A model generated the notes under the pieces. It was given only the letters and a program-made list of their open reading frames with translations. It was not told the origin of the DNA and did not search any database. From contig VFJY01000137.1 in NCBI GenBank assembly GCA_009885825.1, positions 1-38,541 on the forward strand: a stretch of DNA of 38,541 bases, given 5' to 3'. Within the stretch, counting starts at the first letter, position 1, and each line of letters starts with the position of its first letter. This document shows positions 7,139 through 15,616 of this stretch, piece by piece. The translations under genes and the position numbers were made by a program. The stretch is from Rhodobiaceae bacterium. Its GTDB lineage: Bacteria > Pseudomonadota > Alphaproteobacteria > Rhizobiales > Aestuariivirgaceae.

Positions 7139-7861
7139 ATGAAAACCACACCTCGTGTTCATATCGCTGAAAACCTGTCCGGGGCCACCGAAATAACCTT
7201 GGCGCGCGAGCAGGCGCATTACCTGACCGGTGTCTTGCGGCTGTCGGCTGGCGATGCGGTGAGGGTTTTCAACGGGCGGGACGGCGAATGGCTGGCCTAC
7301 CTGGCCACCGTCACCAAAAAATCCGTGTCGTTCCGTTGCGAGCGGCTGGTGGCAGACGCAAAGCTTCCACCTGACATTGACTATGTTTTTGCCCCCCTCA
7401 AACATGCCCGGCTTGACTACATGGTTCAGAAGGCAACAGAACTGGGCGCAAGACGCCTGCGCCCCGTCATCACCAATCGCACGGTGGCAGAGCGGATCAA
7501 TCTTGAACGCATGCGGGCCAACGTCGTCGAGGCTGCCGAGCAATGCAATCTGGTTCACGTGCCTGAGGTGATGGAGCCTGAAAAACTGGGCTACACAATC
7601 GCGAATTGGCAGCCGGGCCGATCACTGGTTTATTGCGATGAAACCTTGGGGGCGGTCAATCCCGCCCACGACCTGAAAAGCTTGAAGACCCCAACCGCTG
7701 TTTTGGTGGGTCCAGAAGGCGGTTTCACCGATGAAGAAAAACAAATGCTGAAGTCCCAGGACTTTGTTATTCCAATATCCCTTGGCCCCCGCATCATGCG
7801 CGCCGATACGGCGGCGATCGCGGCGTTGACGCTGGTCCAGGCCGCTGCTGGCGACTGGTAG
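7139..7861 (+). CDS. rsmE: 16S rRNA (uracil-1498-N3)-methyltransferase RsmE
   Basis: RsmE methylates N3 of U1498 in 16S rRNA using S-adenosylmethionine. The 240-residue protein has the family's N-terminal PUA-like part (HYLTGVLRLSAGDAVRVFNGRDGEW) and a C-terminal SPOUT knot. The knot shows KATELGARRLRPVITNRT, VGPEGGFTDEE and ISLGPRIMRADTAAIAAL, the last two forming the cofactor-binding knot. The ATG has no strong Shine-Dalgarno. It is followed after about 70 bases by gshA on the same strand. Confidence 0.96.
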   Translation: MKTTPRVHIAENLSGATEITLAREQAHYLTGVLRLSAGDAVRVFNGRDGEWLAYLATVTKKSVSFRCERLVADAKLPPDIDYVFAPLKHARLDYMVQKATELGARRLRPVITNRTVAERINLERMRANVVEAAEQCNLVHVPEVMEPEKLGYTIANWQPGRSLVYCDETLGAVNPAHDLKSLKTPTAVLVGPEGGFTDEEKQMLKSQDFVIPISLGPRIMRADTAAIAALTLVQAAAGDW

Positions 7862-7932
7862 AAATCTTTGTCTTGCCGGAAATTGCGCCACCTCCTACAT
7901 CACAGGGCTTGGTGGCAACAAGGAAACATCTC

Positions 7933-9315
7933 GTGAGCGGACCTACCCCTGACAGCGACGAAGCACGAACGCCAATCGAGACCAAGATCCAGCTTATTGA
8001 GGCATTGAGCAGCGGCTCGAAGCCCAAAGCCGAGTGGCGCATTGGCACCGAGCACGAGAAATTTGCTTTCTTAACCGATACGTTGGAGCCTGTGCCCTAC
8101 GAGGGGGCTCGCTCCATCCGGGCGCTTCTCGAGGGCCTGCGCGACCGCTTTGGCTGGACCGGTGTCTACGAGAAGGGCAATATAATCGCACTGAGCGATC
8201 CCAAGGGCATGGGCAGCGTGTCGCTGGAGCCCGGCGGGCAGTTTGAGCTATCGGGTGCCCCGCTCGAAACCATTCACGACACTTGTGAAGAGGTACACCA
8301 GCATCTGGTGCAAGTCCGTGAAATTGGCGATGGGCTGGGAATTGGATTTCTGGGACTGGGCGCTTCGCCCACCTGGTCGCGCGCCAAAACCCCGGTGATG
8401 CCGAAGGGCCGTTACAAGATCATGGCGCCTTACATGGACAGGGTCGGCCGCTTTGGCCGCGACATGATGTTTCGAACCTGCACAGTTCAGGTGAACCTGG
8501 ACTTTGGCTCGGAAGCCGACATGGTGAAAAAACTCCGGGTATCCCTCGCCTTGCAGCCCATCGCCACAGCGCTGTTCGCCAATTCGCCCTTCCTGGACGG
8601 GAAGCCCAATGGCTTCCTGTCCTTTCGTTCAGAAGTGTGGACCGATACGGACAAGGCCCGCTCGGGCATGCTGCCCTTCGCTTTCGAGAATGGCATGGGC
8701 TTTGAACGCTACGTCGATTACGCTCTCGATGTGCCCATGTATTTCGTCATGCGAAACGGCGAGCACGTGAATGTGGCGGGGGAAAGCTTCCGCACATTTC
8801 TGGATGGAAAACTGCCGCAATTGCCCGGCGAAAAACCTGTCATAAAGGATTGGGCCGATCATCTCACGACGATTTTCCCGGAAGTGCGGTTGAAAAAATA
8901 TCTCGAAATGCGGGGTGCTGATTCAGGGCCGTGGCGGCGGCTCTGTGCGCTGCCAGCACTCTGGACCGGGGTTCTCTATGAGCAGGGCCCGCTTGATGCA
9001 GCGTGGGACTTGGTGAATGACTGGACCGCCGACGAACGCCAGGCTTTGCGCAACGCGGTTCCGCGGGAGGGCCTCAAGGCAATGATCCGCGGGCGGACAG
9101 TGCAGGATGTGGCCAGGGACATGCTCAGGCTTTCCCGCGCCGGACTGGAGCGGCGCGACAGCCAGGGGTGCAAGGGCAAAACCGAGGCTTCATTCCTCGA
9201 TGTGCTGGATGAAACCGTCAATTCCGGCAAGACAGCGGCGGAAAATCTGCTCGATCTTTACCATGGTTCATGGAACGGCAACATTGAGCGGGTATTTCGC
9301 GATTTTGCCTATTGA
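7933..9315 (+). CDS. gshA: Glutamate-cysteine ligase (plant/alphaproteobacterial type)
   Basis: The enzyme makes gamma-glutamylcysteine from glutamate, cysteine and ATP, the first step of glutathione synthesis. The 460-residue protein shows EWRIGTEHEKFAF, VSLEPGGQFELSGAPLETIH, PKGRYKIMAPYMDRVGRFGRDMM and TCTVQVNLDF, the conserved blocks of the group shared by alphaproteobacteria and plants and distinct from enterobacterial GshA. The start is a judgement call. A TTG at 7873 opens a longer frame, but GTG at 7933 has AAGGAA seven bases upstream and gives the expected length. In plant enzymes a regulatory disulfide controls activity; conservation of those cysteines was not checked here. Confidence 0.94.
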   Translation: MSGPTPDSDEARTPIETKIQLIEALSSGSKPKAEWRIGTEHEKFAFLTDTLEPVPYEGARSIRALLEGLRDRFGWTGVYEKGNIIALSDPKGMGSVSLEPGGQFELSGAPLETIHDTCEEVHQHLVQVREIGDGLGIGFLGLGASPTWSRAKTPVMPKGRYKIMAPYMDRVGRFGRDMMFRTCTVQVNLDFGSEADMVKKLRVSLALQPIATALFANSPFLDGKPNGFLSFRSEVWTDTDKARSGMLPFAFENGMGFERYVDYALDVPMYFVMRNGEHVNVAGESFRTFLDGKLPQLPGEKPVIKDWADHLTTIFPEVRLKKYLEMRGADSGPWRRLCALPALWTGVLYEQGPLDAAWDLVNDWTADERQALRNAVPREGLKAMIRGRTVQDVARDMLRLSRAGLERRDSQGCKGKTEASFLDVLDETVNSGKTAAENLLDLYHGSWNGNIERVFRDFAY

Positions 9316-9331
9316 GGAGAATCATTTACCC

Positions 9332-9360
9332 TTGCAAAATCGAGAATGAATTCCTATCTA
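9332..9360 (+). promoter_or_regulatory. sigma70-type promoter for the SPFH/NfeD operon
   Basis: TTGCAA at 9332-9337 and TATCTA at 9355-9360 are separated by exactly 17 bases, in the gap after gshA. The ATG of the SPFH gene follows 33 bases later, with GAGGGAG as its ribosome binding site. Confidence 0.5.
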
Positions 9361-9393
9361 AATCATGTGTTTTGAACTTGAGGGAGACTGACG

Positions 9394-10368
9394 ATGTTTG
9401 AAGGCCCCGGAATTTTTGTCCTAGTCGTTCTTGCCGTCGTTGTTTTCTACCTCCTGCGCGCCATCCGCATGGTGCCGCAAGGTTACAATTTCACCGTTGA
9501 AAGATTTGGCCGCTATGTCCGAACCCTGGGCCCGGGCCTTGGCCTGATCGTCCCGTTCATCGACCGCATCGGCGCCAAGATGAACATGATGGAACAGGTG
9601 ATCCAGGTGCCAAGCCAGGAAGTTATCACCAAGGACAACGCCATGGTGACTGTGGATGGTGTGGCCTTTTACCAGGTCATGGACGCGCCAAAGGCCACCT
9701 ATGAAGTGACCGGCCTCGAGAACGCCATCATCAACATGGTGATGACCAACATCCGCACGGTTATGGGGTCCATGGAGCTCGATAGTTTGCTGTCGCAACG
9801 CGACGATATCAATCACAAACTGCTGGGCGTGGTTGATCAGGCCACCAATCCCTGGGGCGTGAAGATGACCCGCATCGAAATCAAGGACATCAATCCGCCG
9901 CGTGACCTGGTGGATTCCATGGGTCGCCAGATGAAGGCCGAACGTGAAAAGCGCGCCTCAATTCTGGAAGCCGAAGGCCTGCGCCAGGCCGCGATTTTGA
10001 AAGCCGAAGGTGAAAAGCAATCGGTGGTGCTGCAAGCGGAAGGCCGCCGCGAAGCCGCCTTCAAGGACGCCGAAGCCCGCGAACGCGCGGCGGAAGCCGA
10101 AGCCAAAGCCACCGAGCTGGTGAGCACCGCGATAGCCAATGGCAATGTGCAGGCCATCAATTATTTCGTCGCCAACAACTACATCAAAGCGCTCGAAGCC
10201 CTGGCCCAGTCGCCCAACCAGAAGATCCTGATGATGCCGCTGGACGCAACCTCGATTCTGGGCTCCATCGGCGGCATCGCTGAAATCGCCCGCGAGGCCT
10301 TTGGCAATTCCCCTGATGACCCGCCACGCCGCCGCGGCGGCGGCGTTCCAAACATCGCCAAGTTATAG
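9394..10368 (+). CDS. SPFH/stomatin-like membrane protein (QmcA family)
   Basis: This membrane-anchored SPFH (band 7) protein scaffolds membrane domains and modulates membrane proteases. The 324-residue protein begins with one transmembrane helix ([18 protein letters not shown]). The SPFH domain follows ([61 protein letters not shown]), then a long Ala/Glu/Lys-rich coiled coil (about 190-245, [18 protein letters not shown]) and a short basic tail. The downstream NfeD-like gene starts 14 bases after the stop; the pairing of stomatin-like and NfeD genes is widespread. The name QmcA would be by homology only. Confidence 0.93.
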   Translation: MFEGPGIFVLVVLAVVVFYLLRAIRMVPQGYNFTVERFGRYVRTLGPGLGLIVPFIDRIGAKMNMMEQVIQVPSQEVITKDNAMVTVDGVAFYQVMDAPKATYEVTGLENAIINMVMTNIRTVMGSMELDSLLSQRDDINHKLLGVVDQATNPWGVKMTRIEIKDINPPRDLVDSMGRQMKAEREKRASILEAEGLRQAAILKAEGEKQSVVLQAEGRREAAFKDAEARERAAEAEAKATELVSTAIANGNVQAINYFVANNYIKALEALAQSPNQKILMMPLDATSILGSIGGIAEIAREAFGNSPDDPPRRRGGGVPNIAKL

Positions 10369-10381
10369 CGGAGATGCTCTG

Positions 10382-10828
10382 ATGCAAGACATGCTCTCCG
10401 CGCTTGGTCCCTGGGCTTGGTGGATAGCCGCTGCTGTTCTGCTGTTCATGGAACTGGTGGCCCCCGGCGTTTTCCTCATGTGGCTCGCTTTCGCCGCAGC
10501 CTCCGTCGGCATTATCGACTATTTCACCGATCTGAGCTGGCAAATCGAAACGGCGCTGTTTGCGGCCTTCTCGATTGCCTTTGTCTATGTCGCCCGCCCA
10601 TTCTATTCGAAAAGCAAATTGCCAAGCAGCGACCAGCCCAATCTCAACCAGCGCATTTACAGCTTTGTCGGCAACACCTACACGCTGACCGAGGCGATCA
10701 CCGATGGCCAGGGCAAACTCAACATTGATGGCGCGCGCTGGGACCTGCTGGGGCCGGACCTGGCCGCGGGAACCCATGTGCGTGTCACCGCGGTGGAGGG
10801 CATGAAGCTGAGGGTAGGCAAAGCTTAA
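10382..10828 (+). CDS. Short NfeD-like membrane protein
   Basis: The 148-residue protein belongs to the short NfeD family (no protease domain). Two or three transmembrane helices fill the first 75 residues (PWAWWIAAAVLLFMELVAPGVFLMWLAFAAA, then ETALFAAFSIAFVYVA). A soluble OB-fold domain follows (GNTYTLTEAITDGQGKLNIDG, ARWDLLGPDLAAGTHVRV). NfeD proteins act with the SPFH protein encoded just upstream. The start at 10382 has GGAG seven bases before it; a longer frame from 10301 would overlap the SPFH gene. Its stop codon shares the palindrome TTAA (10825-10828) with the stop of convergent kdsD. Confidence 0.92.
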   Translation: MQDMLSALGPWAWWIAAAVLLFMELVAPGVFLMWLAFAAASVGIIDYFTDLSWQIETALFAAFSIAFVYVARPFYSKSKLPSSDQPNLNQRIYSFVGNTYTLTEAITDGQGKLNIDGARWDLLGPDLAAGTHVRVTAVEGMKLRVGKA

Positions 10829-11805
10829 CTCACGCCAATCCGCAGCAAATCATGGATGTGAATGAGGCCCACGGGCTTGTGCCCATCATTGATAACAAAA
10901 ATGCTTGTGATACTGGCCGAGTTCAAAATCTCCAGGGCTTCGCTCGCCAGAGCTTCGGGCAAAATTGTCTTTGGCGTTTTGGTCATGACTTCGCCAACCT
11001 GCAGATTGAGCAGATCATGGCGCATATGGCGGCGCAGATCGCCGTCAGTAAGGATGCCAATCAGCTTTCCGCGCGGATCAACTAGCCCGAGGCAGCCACA
11101 GGATTTCTCTGTCATGATGACCAGGGCCTCGGACATTTTCAGGTCAGGAGCGGCCAGGGGCAAAGCCTGTCCTTTGCGCATCACGTCAGAAACATGTTTC
11201 AATTGCGCGCCAAGCTTTCCGCCTGGATGAAATTCCTGAAAATTCTTCGCCGTGAATCCCTTTTCCTCAAGCAGGGCGATGGCCAACGCGTCTCCCAATG
11301 CCAATTGCAGCAAGGTTGATGTTGTGGGGGCCAGGCCATTTGGACAGGCCTCGCGGGCCTGGGGCAATTCAAGAACAATATCAGCCGCCTTGCCCAAGGC
11401 GCTGTCGGCACGCGCCGTGACCGCAATGAGCGATACGGAAAAACGCCGGGTATAATTGAGGATAGCGCTGAGCTCGGCCGATTCACCGGAGTTCGAAAGC
11501 ACCATCACCACATCCTGCGCCGTGATCATGCCAAGGTCGCCATGGCTTGCCTCGGCGGGGTGAACGAACATGGCAGGCGTCCCGGTGGAAGCCAAAGTGG
11601 AGGCAATCTTGCGGCCAACGTGGCCACTTTTTCCCATGCCCGAAACGATGACCCGGCCCTTGGAAGCAGCAATCATCCCAACAGCCTCGGCGATAGCTCC
11701 CCCCAAATCACCCGCAAGTGCCGCAATGAGATCGCCCATTCCCTGGATTTCTGTTTCAAGGGCGCGGCGAGCGGAATTCAGTCTTGCGATGGGAAGTGTG
11801 TCCAT
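10825..11805 (-). CDS. kdsD: Arabinose-5-phosphate isomerase (SIS + CBS domains)
   Basis: KdsD converts ribulose-5-phosphate to arabinose-5-phosphate, the entry to KDO synthesis for lipopolysaccharide. The 326-residue protein has an N-terminal SIS domain (VIVSGMGKSGHVGRKIASTLASTGTPAMFVHPAEASHGDLG, VVMVLSNSGES, CPNGLAPTTSTLLQLALGDALA). A tandem CBS pair follows (MRKGQALPL to RHMRHD, then VGEVMTKTPKTI to IHDLL). The start ATG at 11805 gives the family length. A TTG at 11865 would add 20 unrelated residues. Its presence agrees with a Gram-negative envelope containing KDO. Confidence 0.93.
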   Translation of the reverse strand: MDTLPIARLNSARRALETEIQGMGDLIAALAGDLGGAIAEAVGMIAASKGRVIVSGMGKSGHVGRKIASTLASTGTPAMFVHPAEASHGDLGMITAQDVVMVLSNSGESAELSAILNYTRRFSVSLIAVTARADSALGKAADIVLELPQAREACPNGLAPTTSTLLQLALGDALAIALLEEKGFTAKNFQEFHPGGKLGAQLKHVSDVMRKGQALPLAAPDLKMSEALVIMTEKSCGCLGLVDPRGKLIGILTDGDLRRHMRHDLLNLQVGEVMTKTPKTILPEALASEALEILNSASITSIFVINDGHKPVGLIHIHDLLRIGVS

Positions 11806-11945
11806 GCTTGCGAAAATAGGCTGGCATTGTCGAAAAGGAAAGGGTGCTTGACCGGCCCGATTCAAGTCGCAATTTCCGGCTTTTATGATTTCCTGCTAAA
11901 CAGTGGTTCTGCTATTGAATCACCGGCGATATGTGGATAGGGCAA

Positions 11946-13142
11946 ATGTTGAAAAAATTCTTGAGTCTTTGGATTGTTGCAATACCGCTGTTTGTGGGAC
12001 CCGCCGAAGCAGATGCAAAGTTTGAAGCCTTTATTCAGGGCATCTGGCCACGCGCCAAGGCCGCTGGAATTCCGCGGGAGCTTTTTGACGCGGCCTTCTC
12101 CGGTGTCACCGAGCCTGATCCCGCCGTCTTGAAACTGGCCTCGACCCAGCCGGAATTCACCTCAACCACATCGGCCTATCTCGGCAAGGCGGTTACCCCC
12201 ATCCGCATTGACAGTGGCCAGCAATTGAAGGCCAGCGAGGTTGCCTTGCTGTCAGCGATTGAGAAAAAATATGGCGTGGACCGCCATATTCTCCTAGGCA
12301 TCTGGGGCATGGAATCGAACTTCGGCAAGGACAAGGGCTCCATGGGCGTCATGCGCTCGCTGGCGACGCTTTCCTACGCTGGCCGCAAGAAAAAATATGC
12401 CAATGAGCAAATCATCGCGGCGCTGAAAATCCTGAAACGCGGCATGCGGTCGCCCCGTGATTTTACCGGCTCGTGGGCTGCCGCCATGGGCCACACGCAG
12501 TTTATTCCAACCTCATATTTGTCCTATGCCGTTGACTGGACCGGAGATGGCCAGAAAGACATCTGGGGATCAAAAGAAGATGCCCTGGCGTCCACCGCCA
12601 ATTATTTGGCCAAGGCGGGATGGAAATCCGACCGTCCCTGGGGCTGGGAGGTTTCACTCCCCAAAGGCTTCAACAAGGCCCTGATTGGCCGAACCAAATG
12701 GCGGCCCATTGCCGAATGGATGAAGCTTGGAATCACTCCGGCAAACGGCGGCACTTTCAATGCGCCGCAGGCGGACGCCTTTGTGATGATCCCGCAAGGT
12801 GTTGACGGCCCGGCATTCCTGGTCACCAAAAACTTTCAGGCCATCATGGCCTATAATTTTTCCCATTCCTACGCCATTGCCGTGGGGCACTTGGGTGATC
12901 GCATCCGAGGCACTGGGCCTTTTGTTGGCAAATGGCCGGATATCAATTATGATTTAAGTTTCGCCCAGCGGGTGGAATTGCAAAGACGCTTGAGCGGCCT
13001 GGGTTTTGAAACCGGCGGCAATGATGGCCGCTTTGGCGCCAGAACCTATGAAGCCATCATCGCTTACCAGAAAAGCGTTGGCCTGCCGCTTGATGGTAAG
13101 CCGAGCGCCAAGTTGCTTGAGCGGTTGAAGGGCGCGGGATAA
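11946..13142 (+). CDS. Lytic murein transglycosylase (MltB family) with peptidoglycan-binding domain
   Basis: This periplasmic enzyme cleaves the glycan strand of peptidoglycan with formation of 1,6-anhydro-MurNAc. The 398-residue protein has a signal peptide (MLKKFLSLWIVAIPLFVGPAEA). The MltB-type domain includes the catalytic Glu123 in GIWGMESNFG, SLATLSYAGRK, SWAAAMGHTQFIPTSYL, WTGDGQKDIW and NYLAKAGWK. A C-terminal peptidoglycan-binding repeat (VELQRRLSGLGFETGGNDGRFGARTYEAI) closes it. An ATG at 11931 would add five residues. Only eight bases separate its stop from the DUF459 gene, so the two are probably co-transcribed. Confidence 0.92.
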   Translation: MLKKFLSLWIVAIPLFVGPAEADAKFEAFIQGIWPRAKAAGIPRELFDAAFSGVTEPDPAVLKLASTQPEFTSTTSAYLGKAVTPIRIDSGQQLKASEVALLSAIEKKYGVDRHILLGIWGMESNFGKDKGSMGVMRSLATLSYAGRKKKYANEQIIAALKILKRGMRSPRDFTGSWAAAMGHTQFIPTSYLSYAVDWTGDGQKDIWGSKEDALASTANYLAKAGWKSDRPWGWEVSLPKGFNKALIGRTKWRPIAEWMKLGITPANGGTFNAPQADAFVMIPQGVDGPAFLVTKNFQAIMAYNFSHSYAIAVGHLGDRIRGTGPFVGKWPDINYDLSFAQRVELQRRLSGLGFETGGNDGRFGARTYEAIIAYQKSVGLPLDGKPSAKLLERLKGAG

Positions 13143-13150
13143 AGAGCGGG

Positions 13151-14197
13151 ATGGTGTCACGGTTTGTCGCAGCGTTGCTGGTTTTTTTGCTGGGTTGCCC
13201 GCTATCGCAAGCCCAAGCGGTTGTCGAAGAGCCCATCATGGGCTCCCAATCGATTGAAGATCTCATCCAGCAATCGGCCGATGAAACCTATCGCATTCTG
13301 GTGATTGGCGATGCGCTGGCCGGAGGCCTGGGCGCTGGCCTTGCCCGCATGGCCGAGGCCGATCCAAGATTCGAAGTCGTCAACCGCTTTCAGGAAACGT
13401 CTGGCATCGCGCGCGCCGAAGTCTATGATTGGGCCACAAGCCTGCCGAATATCATGGAGGGCAAGGAATTCAGCGCCGTCGTTGTGCTGATGGGCATCAA
13501 TGACCGCCAAAGCATCCGCAGCGGCGAATTCAAGTATGAGTTCAATTCACCCGAATGGCTCGCAGCCTATAAAACCAGAACCGCTGGCTTGCTGGACGTA
13601 CTGAAGTCAGCGGGTGTGAAGGTTTTCTGGGTCGCCATCCCGCCCATGGGCGATGCACTTTACGAGCGCGACATGCAGATTCTGGCATCCATCCAAAAGA
13701 CGGAAGTGCTGGGCAAGGGGGCTTCCTATGTGGATTTACGCGCGCGCTTTCTCAACCTGGACGGCACCTACACGGATACTGGCCCCGATGACACTGGTGA
13801 AATTCGAAAGCTTCGCGCCCGCGACGGCGTGGCTTTTTTGAAGCAAGGCAATTCCCGCTTTGGCCAGCTCCTAATGGCTGAGATCAAGCGTGAAATGGAA
13901 ACCAAGTCACTGCAGACCTCACTTCAACCAACACCTGCAGCGCCGGCGGCTGCGGCTGAGACTGTTCCCCTCTTTGGCCAGCTCACCATTGACGGGGCGC
14001 CTGCAACTTTCGAGCCCGACAGAATCAAAATCGCCGAAGCTTTGCGCGCCCAGGCCATGGTCGCCAGCAATGGCAAGATCACCCGCACTGACATTGTGCC
14101 GGGAAGCAGCGCTGAGAGGCTTTTTGTGGCTGGCGAATCACCGCCAGCGCCCGCCGGGCGCTTTGATGATTTTACTTTTGTGAAGCCTGTGGAATAA
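13151..14197 (+). CDS. DUF459 SGNH-fold exported protein lacking catalytic Ser and His
   Basis: The 348-residue protein has a signal peptide (MVSRFVAALLVFLLGCPLSQAQA). Its SGNH/GDSL-like core matches the DUF459 family: ILVIGDALAGGLG (block I), VVVLMGINDRQ (block III, residues 110-120), VFWVAIPPMGD and LRARDGVAFLKQG (block V). The block I nucleophile is Ala55 (GDA where active enzymes have GDS). In block V the usual DxxH-type His is replaced (DGVAF, Ala228). Family members I recall from rhizobia also deviate here, so loss of hydrolysis may be family-wide. The long Ala/Pro-rich C-terminus (about 260 onward) looks disordered. Coupling to the lytic transglycosylase points to a cell-wall role, perhaps binding glycan. 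Its stop codon abuts that of gltD directly. Confidence 0.85.
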   Translation: MVSRFVAALLVFLLGCPLSQAQAVVEEPIMGSQSIEDLIQQSADETYRILVIGDALAGGLGAGLARMAEADPRFEVVNRFQETSGIARAEVYDWATSLPNIMEGKEFSAVVVLMGINDRQSIRSGEFKYEFNSPEWLAAYKTRTAGLLDVLKSAGVKVFWVAIPPMGDALYERDMQILASIQKTEVLGKGASYVDLRARFLNLDGTYTDTGPDDTGEIRKLRARDGVAFLKQGNSRFGQLLMAEIKREMETKSLQTSLQPTPAAPAAAAETVPLFGQLTIDGAPATFEPDRIKIAEALRAQAMVASNGKITRTDIVPGSSAERLFVAGESPPAPAGRFDDFTFVKPVE

Positions 14198-15616
14198 TCA
14201 GCGCGGCAGCGTCGTTTCGCCCATGAGGAACTCATCGACGGCGCGCGCCGCCTGCCTGCCTTCTCGAATGGCCCAGACCACCAGAGACTGACCGCGCCGC
14301 ATGTCGCCAGCGGAAAACACCTTTGGCAGACTGGATTTATAGTTCAGCATATTGGCTTCAACATTGCTGCGGCCATCCAGCTTCACTCCCAATGAGTCCA
14401 GCATGCCGTCCTTCACCGGACCCAGAAAGCCCATGGCAAGCAGCACAAGGTCAGCCTTGAGTTCAAACTCGCTGCCAGCGATGGGCTGCATCTTTGTGTC
14501 GACTTTGACACAGTGAAGTTTTTTGACTTCGCCATTTTCGCCTGAGAAGGACTTGGTGACGACGGAGAAATCCCGCGCTGCCCCTTCCTGCTGGCTCGAT
14601 GATGTGCGGAACTTGAGCGGCCAATCGGGCCACACCAGAGACTTGTTTTCCTTTTCCGGCGGCTGCGGCATGATTTCAAGCTGGGTGACGGACAAAGCGC
14701 CCTGTCGGTGCGATGTGCCGATGCAGTCAGATCCCGTATCCCCGCCACCGATCACAATCACATGCTTGCCGCCAGCCAGAATGGGTTTGTTATCAAGCGG
14801 TGATTCCTTCGATACGCGGCGGTTCTGCTGCGGCAGGAAATCCATGGCGGGATGGATGCCGGATAGCTCCCGTCCCGGAACCGGAAGGTCGCGTGGTTTC
14901 TCGGCACCACCGGTCAACAGCACCGCGTCAAAACTGTCCACCAGTTGCCTGGCATCCTGGGTGACACCAATGTGGGCCCCGTAGTGGAACGTCACACCTT
15001 CGGCTTCCATCTGGGTCACTCGGCGGTCAATATGGTGCTTCTCCATCTTGAAATCCGGAATGCCGTAGCGCAAGAGACCGCCCACCTTGCGGTTCTTCTC
15101 GAAGAGATGAACGCTGTGGCCAGCGCGCGCCAACTGCTGAGCGGCAGCTAGTCCTGCCGGACCACCGCCAACAATCGCAATTTTTTTTCCGGTTTTTTCG
15201 GCCGCCACTTCCGGCTTGATCCAGCCCTCGCTCCAGGCGCGGTCCACGATGGCGCATTCAATGGATTTGATGGTGACCGGATTGTCATCAATATTCAGCG
15301 TGCAGGACGCCTCGCAGGGCGCCGGGCAAATGCGGCCGGTGAACTCGGGAAAATTATTGGTGGAATGCAGGTTGCGCGAGGCCTCCTCCCACCGGTTGTT
15401 GTAAACTAGGTCATTCCAGTCCGGGATTTGGTTGTTGACCGGGCAGCCATTGTGGCAATAGGGAATGCCGCAATCCATGCAGCGCGCTGCCTGATTGCGC
15501 GTGCCCTCTTCCGATAGCGGAATGACAAACTCGTTGTAGTGGCGCACCCGGTCAGAAGCCGGCACATACTTCCGCTCCTGCCTGTCAATCTCAAGAAATC
15601 CTGTGACTTTTCCCAC
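14198..15616 (-). CDS. gltD: Glutamate synthase small subunit GltD
   Basis: GltD passes electrons from NADPH through FAD and iron-sulfur clusters to GltB for glutamate synthesis. The 472-residue protein has the N-terminal cluster-binding cysteines at 46, 49, 54 and 58 ([13 protein letters not shown]) and 97, 101 and 105 (CPAPCEASC). The FAD motif [11 protein letters not shown] lies near 150, the NADPH motif [13 protein letters not shown] follows, and the C-terminal FAD block contains [18 protein letters not shown]. The start is GTG, and its G is the last base of the gltB stop codon (TAGTG), so translation is coupled. It converges on the DUF459 gene with no spacer. Confidence 0.97.
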   Translation of the reverse strand: MGKVTGFLEIDRQERKYVPASDRVRHYNEFVIPLSEEGTRNQAARCMDCGIPYCHNGCPVNNQIPDWNDLVYNNRWEEASRNLHSTNNFPEFTGRICPAPCEASCTLNIDDNPVTIKSIECAIVDRAWSEGWIKPEVAAEKTGKKIAIVGGGPAGLAAAQQLARAGHSVHLFEKNRKVGGLLRYGIPDFKMEKHHIDRRVTQMEAEGVTFHYGAHIGVTQDARQLVDSFDAVLLTGGAEKPRDLPVPGRELSGIHPAMDFLPQQNRRVSKESPLDNKPILAGGKHVIVIGGGDTGSDCIGTSHRQGALSVTQLEIMPQPPEKENKSLVWPDWPLKFRTSSSQQEGAARDFSVVTKSFSGENGEVKKLHCVKVDTKMQPIAGSEFELKADLVLLAMGFLGPVKDGMLDSLGVKLDGRSNVEANMLNYKSSLPKVFSAGDMRRGQSLVVWAIREGRQAARAVDEFLMGETTLPR

